A program made the translations under genes and the position numbers. A stretch of 10,397 bases of DNA from Planctomycetaceae bacterium. Its GTDB lineage: Bacteria > Planctomycetota > Planctomycetia > Pirellulales > Pirellulaceae. Location: contig NYXM01000078.1 in NCBI GenBank assembly GCA_002685655.1, positions 1-10,397 on the forward strand. Direction: 5' to 3'. Every line of letters starts with the position of its first letter. Within the stretch, counting starts at the first letter, position 1. The notes beneath the pieces are model-generated. The model made no database searches and had not been told where the DNA came from. It saw only the letters and a program-made list of their open reading frames with translations. Positions 1 through 6,970 of this stretch are shown piece after piece.

Positions 1-1
1 A

Positions 2-1030
2 AGGCGGAGTGAGCGGACGATTGGACACATGATGAAGGACGCGGGGTATCGGACCGCCATCGCCGGCAAATGGCAATTGCTGGGGACCGATCATTACCCG
101 GAACAAACTCGAGGTAAGGGGTCGTGGCCCCAGGATACAGGTTTCCAGCGTCATTGCCTGTGGCAGGTCGACAAGGGCGGACCGCGTTTCTGGGGGCCGG
201 TCATCACCATCGATGGCAAGACTCAACAATTTGAAAAGGATGTCTTTGGGCCCGACATCTATTGTCAGTTCCTGTTGGATCGCATGGACGAGTACCAGGA
301 CGAGCCGTTCTTTCTCTACTATCCAATGGCGCTGGTTCATTGGGAACACGATTCAACGAAGCAAGACCCGAATCAGTTCATCCCCACTCCCCACAGCGCG
401 GACCGAAACAATACAAACCAACAGGAAAACTTCGCCGACATGGTTTCCTACATGGATTCGATTATCGGTCGAATTGTCAACAAGACAGTTGAGCTGGGAA
501 TCGCAGAGCGCACCTTGATCCTTGTTACGGGAGACAACGGAACGTACAGGTCGATCAAGTCCAGAATCGGCGACAAGGTGATCGTGGGCGGCAAAGGCAG
601 GCCTACCGACGCTGACACTCACGTCGCATTGATCGCCTATCAGCCAGGCACAGTTGCAGCCGATCGGGTTTGCAAGTCCGTCGTCGACTTCTCCGACTTT
701 GCGCCAACAATTGCCGAAGCAACCGGCACCGAACCACTGTCTCCCACCGATGGGCGCAGTTTCTTTCCGCAGCTATTGGGCCGTAAGGGGAACCCGAGGG
801 AAAACATCTTCATCTACTACTGCCCCAATCCCGAGAGAAGTAAGCCGCTGCGATTTGTTCGCAATGAGCGCTGGAAGTTATATGGAAATAGCCGCCTGTT
901 CGACGTCGCCAATGACGTTTTGGAGAAGAAACCAGTCACGGGGCCGGCGTCGGAGGGAATTCGCAAACAACTTCAGGCAGCGCTCGACCAGATGCCAAGT
1001 GAAGGTCAGTCGTTGATGAAGTTCGATTAG
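2..1030 (+). CDS. Sulfatase (alkaline phosphatase superfamily), C-terminal part, 5' end cut by the window
   Basis: This is the C-terminal two thirds of a sulfatase that hydrolyses sulfate esters, probably outside the cytoplasm. The frame is open from base 2, and the residues before the first in-frame ATG at 29 (…SERTIGHMMKDAGYRTAIAGKW) read as normal sulfatase sequence. The true start is therefore upstream, and the ATG at 29 is internal. Visible core elements are G-K-W-Q-L (Lys codon at 68), a substrate-site His in L-V-H-W (codon 338), the metal-binding G-D-N-G (Asp codon 533) and the G-G-K-G lysine (codon 593). The formylglycine Cys motif must lie off the left edge. Two oddities are visible. 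The usual P-H-x-P-F-x-P-T-P-D-S stretch is changed to L-V-H-W-E-H and lengthened before F-I-P-T-P-H-S. The GKxH His is Gln. It differs clearly from genes 2, 4 and 6. The substrate is unknown. It ends 69 bases before the next gene. Confidence 0.9.
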   Translation, partial: RRSERTIGHMMKDAGYRTAIAGKWQLLGTDHYPEQTRGKGSWPQDTGFQRHCLWQVDKGGPRFWGPVITIDGKTQQFEKDVFGPDIYCQFLLDRMDEYQDEPFFLYYPMALVHWEHDSTKQDPNQFIPTPHSADRNNTNQQENFADMVSYMDSIIGRIVNKTVELGIAERTLILVTGDNGTYRSIKSRIGDKVIVGGKGRPTDADTHVALIAYQPGTVAADRVCKSVVDFSDFAPTIAEATGTEPLSPTDGRSFFPQLLGRKGNPRENIFIYYCPNPERSKPLRFVRNERWKLYGNSRLFDVANDVLEKKPVTGPASEGIRKQLQAALDQMPSEGQSLMKFD

Positions 1031-1099
1031 GGACAACTGCCTGGAGTATTAGATCGAAGTATCACTTCCGCCACCCATTACACGCACCATGGAAATCAC

Positions 1100-2623
1100 A
1101 TGGACCCAATATTCAGTCGCATAATCTGTCTGGTCATCTGCACACTGGTTTCGAATTCGGCCTTTGCACAGCAGCGCCGGCCCAATGTCGTCATTCTGCT
1201 GGCTGATGATCTCGGATCAGAGGATCTTGGTTGTTATGGCGGGCCGGTAAAGACACCGGTCCTCGATTCATTGGCGGAGCGTGGCGTCCGGTTCACCGAC
1301 TTCCATGCCGGCGCAGCGGTGTGTTCGCCGTCGCGGGCGACCCTCATTACCGGAAGGCAGAATCTTCGCACGGGCATTTACGGCGTCTTGCAGGATCACT
1401 GGCACAACATGCATCTACTCGAGCGTGAAGTGACAATTGCAGAAGTGCTCCAGCAGGCAGGATACGGGACAGCCCACTTCGGCAAGTGGCACATCGGCAT
1501 GACCTCCGGCAAGCGTAAGAAACCATCGCCAACCGAACACGGTTTTGACTACTGGTTCGGCCTCTCGAACGGAGCGAGCCCAAGTCACAAGAACCCGGTT
1601 AATTTTCGACGCAACGGCAAACCCGTTGGTCCGCTGAAAGGGTATTCATGCCAACTGGTCGTCGACGACGCGATCAGCTGGTTGGAAACGAAGGCAAATC
1701 CCGATCAGCCGTTCTTTATGAACATCTGGTTCAACGAGCCTCACTCCAAACTGGCGGCGCCGGACGAGATCGTGTCGATCTACGGAGACCTCAAGGATGA
1801 AGCCGCTATTTATTCCGCCACGGTCGACAACACCGATCGAGCCATTGGACGCCTCGTTGCAAAGCTCAAGAAAACAGGCCAGCTGAACAACACACTGATC
1901 ATCTACTCGTCTGACCATGGCAGCTACCGCTCTGATCGCAATGGCGGACTGAATGGTAACAAGGGGTCGAACTTTCAAGGCGGTTTGCGTTCGCCGGGGA
2001 TCTTCTTCTGGCCGAATGGCTTCCGGGGAGGACGAGTCGAGAACACGCCATCGGGATCGGTGGATTTTCTGCCGACCATCTGCGGCCTGGCCGGAATTGA
2101 TAAACCCAACGGCGTGCATCTCGATGGCGCCGACCTTTCGCCACTGCTGACTGAGAAAGGCACGTTTAAACGCGATCAACCATTGCTCTGGCTGTCACCC
2201 GCGTCGGGTCATCTGGCCACCTTGCGGGATGGGAATTACACGCTGATGGGTTACCGAGGCTACAAATTGCCTTCGGATCAGGCCAGGAAAAACGAATTGC
2301 TGCGGCAGATGGCAAAGATGGCGGGCATCGATCCGTCGACGCCCAATCTGGGCTCTCAAGTCACCAACACCACATTCTCCAGCCCGGAATACAATCGGCT
2401 GAAGGGCGAGTTCGTTCGTTTAAGAACCTTCCAGGAAGCGTGGATTCCGACGATCAAGGCAGGGGGATTCAGTCGGTTCGCTCTGTACGACTTGAGCACC
2501 GATCCGCTGCAAAAGAAGGACATTTCAAAACAGCGACCGAAAGTCACCGAGCGTCTCAAGAAGCAACTGCTGACGCTCTACAAGGATGTCATGGCCGACG
2601 CACCGGACTGGAACTTGAAATGA
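1100..2623 (+). CDS. Secreted arylsulfatase-like sulfatase, complete (507 aa)
   Basis: A type I formylglycine sulfatase predicted to release sulfate from a sulfated sugar in the periplasm or outside the cell. Residues 1-23 form a signal peptide (hydrophobic IICLVICTLVSNS, likely cleavage after A-F-A). The core follows directly: metal-binding D36-D37, catalytic C75-S-P-S-R79 (the Cys matured to formylglycine), G-K129-W-H131, an N-E-P-H substrate-site motif, metal-binding D272-H273 and K288 in G-N-K-G-S. The length of about 500 residues is normal. The ATG at 1100 is chosen because it puts the signal peptide at the N-terminus; GGAAA at 1091-1095 is only a weak ribosome-binding site. Its stop overlaps the next start (ATGA). 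It is a close paralogue of the sulfatase domain at 8251-9768 and a more distant one of 5339-6868, sharing the C-terminal F-x-E-x-W-I-P-x-I-K-A-G-G and V-M-A-D-x-P signatures. Family assignment is sure; substrate is not. Confidence 0.95.
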   Translation: MDPIFSRIICLVICTLVSNSAFAQQRRPNVVILLADDLGSEDLGCYGGPVKTPVLDSLAERGVRFTDFHAGAAVCSPSRATLITGRQNLRTGIYGVLQDHWHNMHLLEREVTIAEVLQQAGYGTAHFGKWHIGMTSGKRKKPSPTEHGFDYWFGLSNGASPSHKNPVNFRRNGKPVGPLKGYSCQLVVDDAISWLETKANPDQPFFMNIWFNEPHSKLAAPDEIVSIYGDLKDEAAIYSATVDNTDRAIGRLVAKLKKTGQLNNTLIIYSSDHGSYRSDRNGGLNGNKGSNFQGGLRSPGIFFWPNGFRGGRVENTPSGSVDFLPTICGLAGIDKPNGVHLDGADLSPLLTEKGTFKRDQPLLWLSPASGHLATLRDGNYTLMGYRGYKLPSDQARKNELLRQMAKMAGIDPSTPNLGSQVTNTTFSSPEYNRLKGEFVRLRTFQEAWIPTIKAGGFSRFALYDLSTDPLQKKDISKQRPKVTERLKKQLLTLYKDVMADAPDWNLK

Positions 2624-5337
2624 ACCGACGCAACACATGCTATTGCATCGCCATGGCTCTGCTCGCCTGCTTCACGGCAAGCCCGCTGATTGCCGAAGAT
2701 GAGAAAACAGCAGGCGTTTCCGACGGCAAATCGAAACGGCCTAATATCATTTTCTTTTTCACCGATGATCACGGCTGGCGGGATTCGGAGCCCTACGGCA
2801 ATCCGTATATTAAGACGCCGAACATGAAGCGGCTGGCGAAGGAGGCCATGCAGTTCATGCATGCCTATGCGGCCTCGCCTACGTGTTCCCCTTCGCGCTC
2901 GACGGTGGTGACCGGGTTGATGCCGCATCGCTGTGGCGCGGATTTCTTTGGCGCCCCGATCGCGCGCGACGTCAAAGTCATGTCGGGGTATTTCAATGAA
3001 GCGGGTTATCACACGGTAAGCGTGGGCAAGAGTGGGTACCTTCATGGGGGCTGGGGGCTCAGTCCGGCCGGGAGCAACCGATACACCCAAGGCATCGGGG
3101 ACGTCGACAGGGCGGATGAATACATCCGGAAATACAAGGGCGAAAAACCGCTCTTGATGTATATCGGCTGCGGAGAGCCGCACCAGCCGTGGCAGAAGAA
3201 TAAAATCTACGAACCTGAAAAGATCCCGGTGCCGCCAAACTTTGTCGATACGCCAGAGACGCGTCTGGCCATGGCGGATTACTACCAGGATGTGACCGTC
3301 ATGGATGAAAAGCTCGGCAAGGTGCTCGATGCGCTCGATGCCCGCGAGGACCTTAAGAAAAACACGCTCTTTGTGTTTTCCACTGATCAGGGCGCGCACC
3401 TGCCCTTTGGCAAGTGGAATCTTTACGACACCGGCCTACGCGTTCCGTTTATGGCGAGCTGGCCGGGCGTCATCGATCCGGGCAGCAAGACCGAGTCCAT
3501 GATCAACCTGGCAGATGTCCTGCCCACCTTTCTGGAAGCGGCTGGGGAGTCCATTCCTGACGGCCTGGATGGCAAGAGCTTCCTGCCCGTGCTGAAGGAC
3601 GGTTCGCAAAAGCATCGCGACATGGTTTTCGGCACGCACACCGGCAACAACAACGGGCCGCCAAGCAATCACAACAACAACCCGATGCGCACCATCCGCA
3701 CTCCCACGCATCGCTACATCTTTAATCTGGAACCCGACCGTCTGTTCAATACGAGCTGCCGTTTTCACATTCCACGTGTTAGCCCTGCGGCTTATTACGA
3801 AACTTGGCAGGAAACGGCAAAGACCTACGAATTCGCCAGGCGGATGATTCAGGCGTTTGAGCACCGCCCCGCCGATGAACTCTATGACCTGGAAGCGGAT
3901 CCGCATGAGATGAAGAATCTCGCCGACGACCCGAAGCATGCCGAGTTGCTCGAGTCGCTCAAAGCACAACTCACTGAGTGGTGCAGGACGCAGGACGACG
4001 TGGAGGCTTTGAAAAAACTGGAACCCAATCTCGCGCCGACTGCATCACAACAACCCAACATCGTTTTTATTCTGAGTGATGACCAGGCATGGACGGACTA
4101 CGGTTTCATGGGCCATCCCGATATCAAGACACCTCACCTCGACAAGCTGGCCAGCCGCAGTCTGGTTTTCGAGCGTGGGTATGTCGCCTCGCCACTGTGT
4201 CGGCCATCTCTTGCTTCGCTGGCAACGGGGCTGTATCCGTTTCAACACGGCATTACCGGCAACGATGTGGGGAGTGGCGGCAAAGATCGTGCGGCGCTGG
4301 ATGCGCCGATGAAGGCCGCATTTCACAGACATCCCAGTTTCATCAAGATGTTGCCGTCAAACGGCTACCTGGCACATCAGTCCGGCAAGTGGTGGGAGGG
4401 GTCGTTTGCAGATGGCGGGTTCACACACGGCATGACCCATGGCGATCCAAAACGCGGCGGCCGACACGGCGATGAGGGGTTGAAGATAGGGCGTTACCCC
4501 AAGGCCAAGCCGATGAAGCCGGTGACTGATTTCATTGATTTGGCCACGAAAGAAAAGAAGCCGTTCCTTCTGTGGTATGCACCGTTCCTGCCCCATACCC
4601 CTCACAATCCGCCCCGGCGTTTACTGGAAAAATACACCGTGCCCGGCCGCGCCGAGGATGTCGCAAAATATTACGCGATGTGTGAGTGGTTTGATGAGAC
4701 CTGCGGACAGTTACTCGGCTATCTGGATAAGAAGAACCTCACTGAAAACACGATGGTGATTTACATCTGCGACAACGGTTGGGCGGCGGCGAGCACGAAT
4801 GCAAGCGACCCGAATCAGAAGTCATGGAGAGGTTTTGCCCTACGTTCCAAGGGCTCTCCTTATGAAAATGGGATCCGCACTCCCATCATGATTTCCTGGC
4901 CGGGCCACGTTCGGCCGGGAAGCTCAGGGAGAGCGCCTGCTCATGCGATCGACATCTTTCCGACGATTGCTGCCGCTGCCGGCCTGAAGGCGCCAGAGAA
5001 TCTACAGGGCATTAATTTGCTCGACGCCGAGGCCCGTCGCAAGCGAAGGCTTGTATTCGGCGTTACGAATTCGATCCAGGATATGACACCGGGAGATCCC
5101 AACAGCACGCTGCAATATCTCTGGTGTATTGAAGACAATTGGAAGCTTCTGGTTCGCTATGACGGAAAGGACACCACGAGATACAAGAATGTGCACATCT
5201 GGGATACGGCGTTTGTGCGGTTGTACAACCTCAAAACCGATCCGCACGAGAAGAAGGATCTGGCCGGAGCGAATCCGGATGTCGTCAAACGGCTGAGAAG
5301 GAAGATCGAGGCCTGGCATTTGGTGAACAGGAAATAA
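2620..5337 (+). CDS. Double-domain sulfatase: sulfamidase-like domain fused to a second, noncanonical sulfatase domain (905 aa)
   Basis: Two complete sulfatase domains lie in one chain, about twice the usual length. A signal peptide covers residues 1-25 (ALLACFTASPLIA; the L-L-A-C could be read as a poor lipobox). Domain A, about residues 40-465, has D49-D50, canonical C89-S-P-S-R93, K137 in G-K-S-G-Y-L-H, P-H188-Q-P-W, D256-Q257 and G-K265-W-N-L-Y-D. This pattern resembles heparan N-sulfatase (N-sulfoglucosamine sulfohydrolase) relatives, though the substrate is inferred. Domain B, about 477-905, has D487-D488, C527-R-P-S-L531 where Arg is expected, G-K590-W-W-E-G, P-H659-T-P-H, D718-N719 and K744. 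No signal peptide lies between the domains, only a short linker around 466-478, so this is a genuine fusion in the sequence shown. The start at 2620 overlaps the previous stop as ATGA. An in-frame ATG at 2440 lies inside gene 2 and would hide the signal peptide, so it was not used. Confidence 0.93.
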   Translation: MNRRNTCYCIAMALLACFTASPLIAEDEKTAGVSDGKSKRPNIIFFFTDDHGWRDSEPYGNPYIKTPNMKRLAKEAMQFMHAYAASPTCSPSRSTVVTGLMPHRCGADFFGAPIARDVKVMSGYFNEAGYHTVSVGKSGYLHGGWGLSPAGSNRYTQGIGDVDRADEYIRKYKGEKPLLMYIGCGEPHQPWQKNKIYEPEKIPVPPNFVDTPETRLAMADYYQDVTVMDEKLGKVLDALDAREDLKKNTLFVFSTDQGAHLPFGKWNLYDTGLRVPFMASWPGVIDPGSKTESMINLADVLPTFLEAAGESIPDGLDGKSFLPVLKDGSQKHRDMVFGTHTGNNNGPPSNHNNNPMRTIRTPTHRYIFNLEPDRLFNTSCRFHIPRVSPAAYYETWQETAKTYEFARRMIQAFEHRPADELYDLEADPHEMKNLADDPKHAELLESLKAQLTEWCRTQDDVEALKKLEPNLAPTASQQPNIVFILSDDQAWTDYGFMGHPDIKTPHLDKLASRSLVFERGYVASPLCRPSLASLATGLYPFQHGITGNDVGSGGKDRAALDAPMKAAFHRHPSFIKMLPSNGYLAHQSGKWWEGSFADGGFTHGMTHGDPKRGGRHGDEGLKIGRYPKAKPMKPVTDFIDLATKEKKPFLLWYAPFLPHTPHNPPRRLLEKYTVPGRAEDVAKYYAMCEWFDETCGQLLGYLDKKNLTENTMVIYICDNGWAAASTNASDPNQKSWRGFALRSKGSPYENGIRTPIMISWPGHVRPGSSGRAPAHAIDIFPTIAAAAGLKAPENLQGINLLDAEARRKRRLVFGVTNSIQDMTPGDPNSTLQYLWCIEDNWKLLVRYDGKDTTRYKNVHIWDTAFVRLYNLKTDPHEKKDLAGANPDVVKRLRRKIEAWHLVNRK
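5329..5332 (+). promoter_or_regulatory. Shine-Dalgarno-like AGGA before the 5339 sulfatase
   Basis: AGGA (continuing as AGGAAA) lies six bases before the ATG at 5339, inside the last codons of the preceding double sulfatase. With only one base between that stop and this ATG, it supports 5339 as the start and suggests coupled translation. It is a short motif, so this is modest evidence. Confidence 0.45.
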
Positions 5338-5338
5338 C

Positions 5339-6868
5339 ATGAAAACCATCCTCACATTTCTTTTCTTCCTGTTGCTGGTTGGTCCCTGTTTTGCCAAGGA
5401 CAAACCGCCGAACGTCGTTGTCATGTACGTCGACGACCTGGGTTGGCAGGACATCGGCTGCTATGGCGGCCCGGTCAGAACGCCGACACTCGATAAACTC
5501 GCCGCAGACGGTGTCCGCTTTACCGACTTTCATTCGGGCTGCGGAGTCTGCTCGCCGTCGCGCGCAACAGTCATGACCGGTCGGCATCACATTCGCTCCG
5601 GCGTCTATCATGTGATCAGCGATCGCGATCACGCCATGCATCTGCTCGAAAGCGAAGTTACGATTGCGGAGGTCCTGAAACAAAACGGCTACGACACCGT
5701 TCATCTTGGGAAGTGGCATATAGGGCTGCCGTTCGGCGGCAGAAAAAAGCCGACGCCCTACGACCATGGCTTCGATTATTGGTTTGGAACAGAAAACACG
5801 GCCCACCCCAGCCACAAAGACCCGGTGAACTTCCATCGGCACGGCAAGCCGCTGGGAAAGATCGAAGGGTACGCCTGTCAGATCGTCGTTGACGAAGCCA
5901 TCTCTTGGCTGGAGAAGGAACGGCAAGCTGACAAGCCGTTCTTTCTCAACATCTGGTTCCACGAACCGCATGCACCCATCGCCGCGCCGGATGAAATCGT
6001 GTCGCAGTACGGGGATCTCCACGACCCGGCAGCCATCTACAGCGGCACAATCGAAAACACCGACCGCGCCATCGCCCGGTTGGTCGAGAAGCTGAAAGCC
6101 ATCGACGAGCTCGAGAACACAATCATCGTTTACGCGTCGGACAACGGCAGCTATCGCGCCGAACGCAACGGACCCCTGAATGGGTCGAAAGGTTCCAACT
6201 TCGAGGGCGGAATTCGAGTCCCCGGCATCATTTACTGGCCGAACGGAATCTCGGCCGGTCAGGTTGAGAAGGAACCGGCCGGCATGGTCGACCTGTTGCC
6301 GACGATCTGCGGTCTTGCCGAAATCGACAAGCCCGAGGGAGTTCACCTCGACGGCTCTGACCTCTCCCCATTGCTGACCGGTCGCCGCAACGAATTCCAA
6401 CGCCACATTCCATTGTTCTTCCTGCTGCCAACATCCAACCCGACAGCAACCGTCCGCGATAGCCGGTTCGCCCTGGTTGCCTGGCGCGACTACGAATTGC
6501 CCAAAGACTTGGAAGCCATGAACGGCTTGATGAATCGGGTCGAAGTGATTCTGAAGCGTGAAAACAGCCCTGAGCTTCGTGATGGTGGAAGACTCTGGAG
6601 CAAGATGTTCAACACGAAGTTTGCCAACAAGGAAGCTGAGAAGCTGCGAATTCAATTCCTGAAATTGAACCGCTTTAACGAGTCATGGATCCCGATCATC
6701 AAAGCCGGCGGCTACAAACGATTCGAACTGTATGACCTCGACGCGGATATCGGACAAACGACGGACATAGCGAAGCAGCATCCGAAAATCGTGAACAGAC
6801 TCAAACAGCAGCTACTCGACATCACCACCAGTGTGATGGCCGACGGCCCGGACTGGCATCGTCAGTAG
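5339..6868 (+). CDS. Secreted arylsulfatase-like sulfatase, complete (509 aa)
   Basis: A formylglycine sulfatase exported by a strong signal peptide (residues 1-19, TILTFLFFLLLVG then cleavage near C-F-A). Core residues are all present: metal-binding D32-D33, catalytic C71-S-P-S-R75, G-K125-W-H127-I-G, H-E-P-H, metal-binding D268-N269 and K284 in G-S-K-G-S. The architecture and C-terminal end (W-I-P-I-I-K-A-G-G, then V-M-A-D-G-P-D-W) match genes 2 and 6, but the middle and C-terminal third differ much more from those two than they differ from each other. It is therefore an older paralogue, perhaps acting on another sulfate position (inference). It uses Asn after the metal Asp where genes 2 and 6 use His. 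It begins one base after the double sulfatase and is followed by a 102-base gap. The long open frame on the opposite strand here is a shadow of this gene. Confidence 0.95.
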   Translation: MKTILTFLFFLLLVGPCFAKDKPPNVVVMYVDDLGWQDIGCYGGPVRTPTLDKLAADGVRFTDFHSGCGVCSPSRATVMTGRHHIRSGVYHVISDRDHAMHLLESEVTIAEVLKQNGYDTVHLGKWHIGLPFGGRKKPTPYDHGFDYWFGTENTAHPSHKDPVNFHRHGKPLGKIEGYACQIVVDEAISWLEKERQADKPFFLNIWFHEPHAPIAAPDEIVSQYGDLHDPAAIYSGTIENTDRAIARLVEKLKAIDELENTIIVYASDNGSYRAERNGPLNGSKGSNFEGGIRVPGIIYWPNGISAGQVEKEPAGMVDLLPTICGLAEIDKPEGVHLDGSDLSPLLTGRRNEFQRHIPLFFLLPTSNPTATVRDSRFALVAWRDYELPKDLEAMNGLMNRVEVILKRENSPELRDGGRLWSKMFNTKFANKEAEKLRIQFLKLNRFNESWIPIIKAGGYKRFELYDLDADIGQTTDIAKQHPKIVNRLKQQLLDITTSVMADGPDWHRQ

Positions 6869-6970
6869 TGCCAAAATCAAACTGTGTTTACGAGTTTGAA
6901 ATACACTCCTTCATTCACCCACTGGACCGACACCAGGTATTCCCCCAATCGAAGATCGAACTCCAAATCC
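6869..6970 (+). other. 102-base gap between the sulfatase and oxidoreductase genes
   Basis: This is the widest noncoding stretch in the window. It is less GC-rich than the flanking genes around 6871-6905. I see no convincing inverted repeat followed by T-rich sequence, so no terminator is called, and no promoter hexamers strong enough to name. A GTG at 6884 is in frame with the oxidoreductase and would add 29 residues with no signal-peptide character; it is disfavoured. The gap could hold an internal promoter or be a simple leader (inference). Confidence 0.5.

Noticed and set aside
29..31. ATG at 29 as the true start of the first sulfatase
   Set aside because: The frame is open to the window edge and the residues before it continue a normal sulfatase core; a start here would lack the catalytic Cys and signal peptide.
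1031..1099. Possible terminator or promoter in the 69-base gap
   Set aside because: I could find no stem followed by T-rich sequence and no clear promoter hexamers.
2440..2619. 60-residue N-terminal extension of the double sulfatase
   Set aside because: It is out-of-frame sequence inside the preceding sulfatase, and the ATG at 2620 gives a proper signal peptide and ATGA coupling.
2578..3399. 273-residue open frame on the - strand
   Set aside because: It lies opposite the double sulfatase, shows no family motif, and has an Arg/His/Val-rich composition typical of antisense shadows.
5285..6655. 456-residue open frame on the - strand
   Set aside because: It lies wholly over the real sulfatase at 5339-6868, has no recognisable domain, and its length is explained by GC-rich codon use of the sense gene.
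6884..6970. GTG start extending the oxidoreductase by 29 residues
   Set aside because: The extension would bury the twin-arginine motif about 38 residues in and has no family similarity; ATG 6971 fits better.
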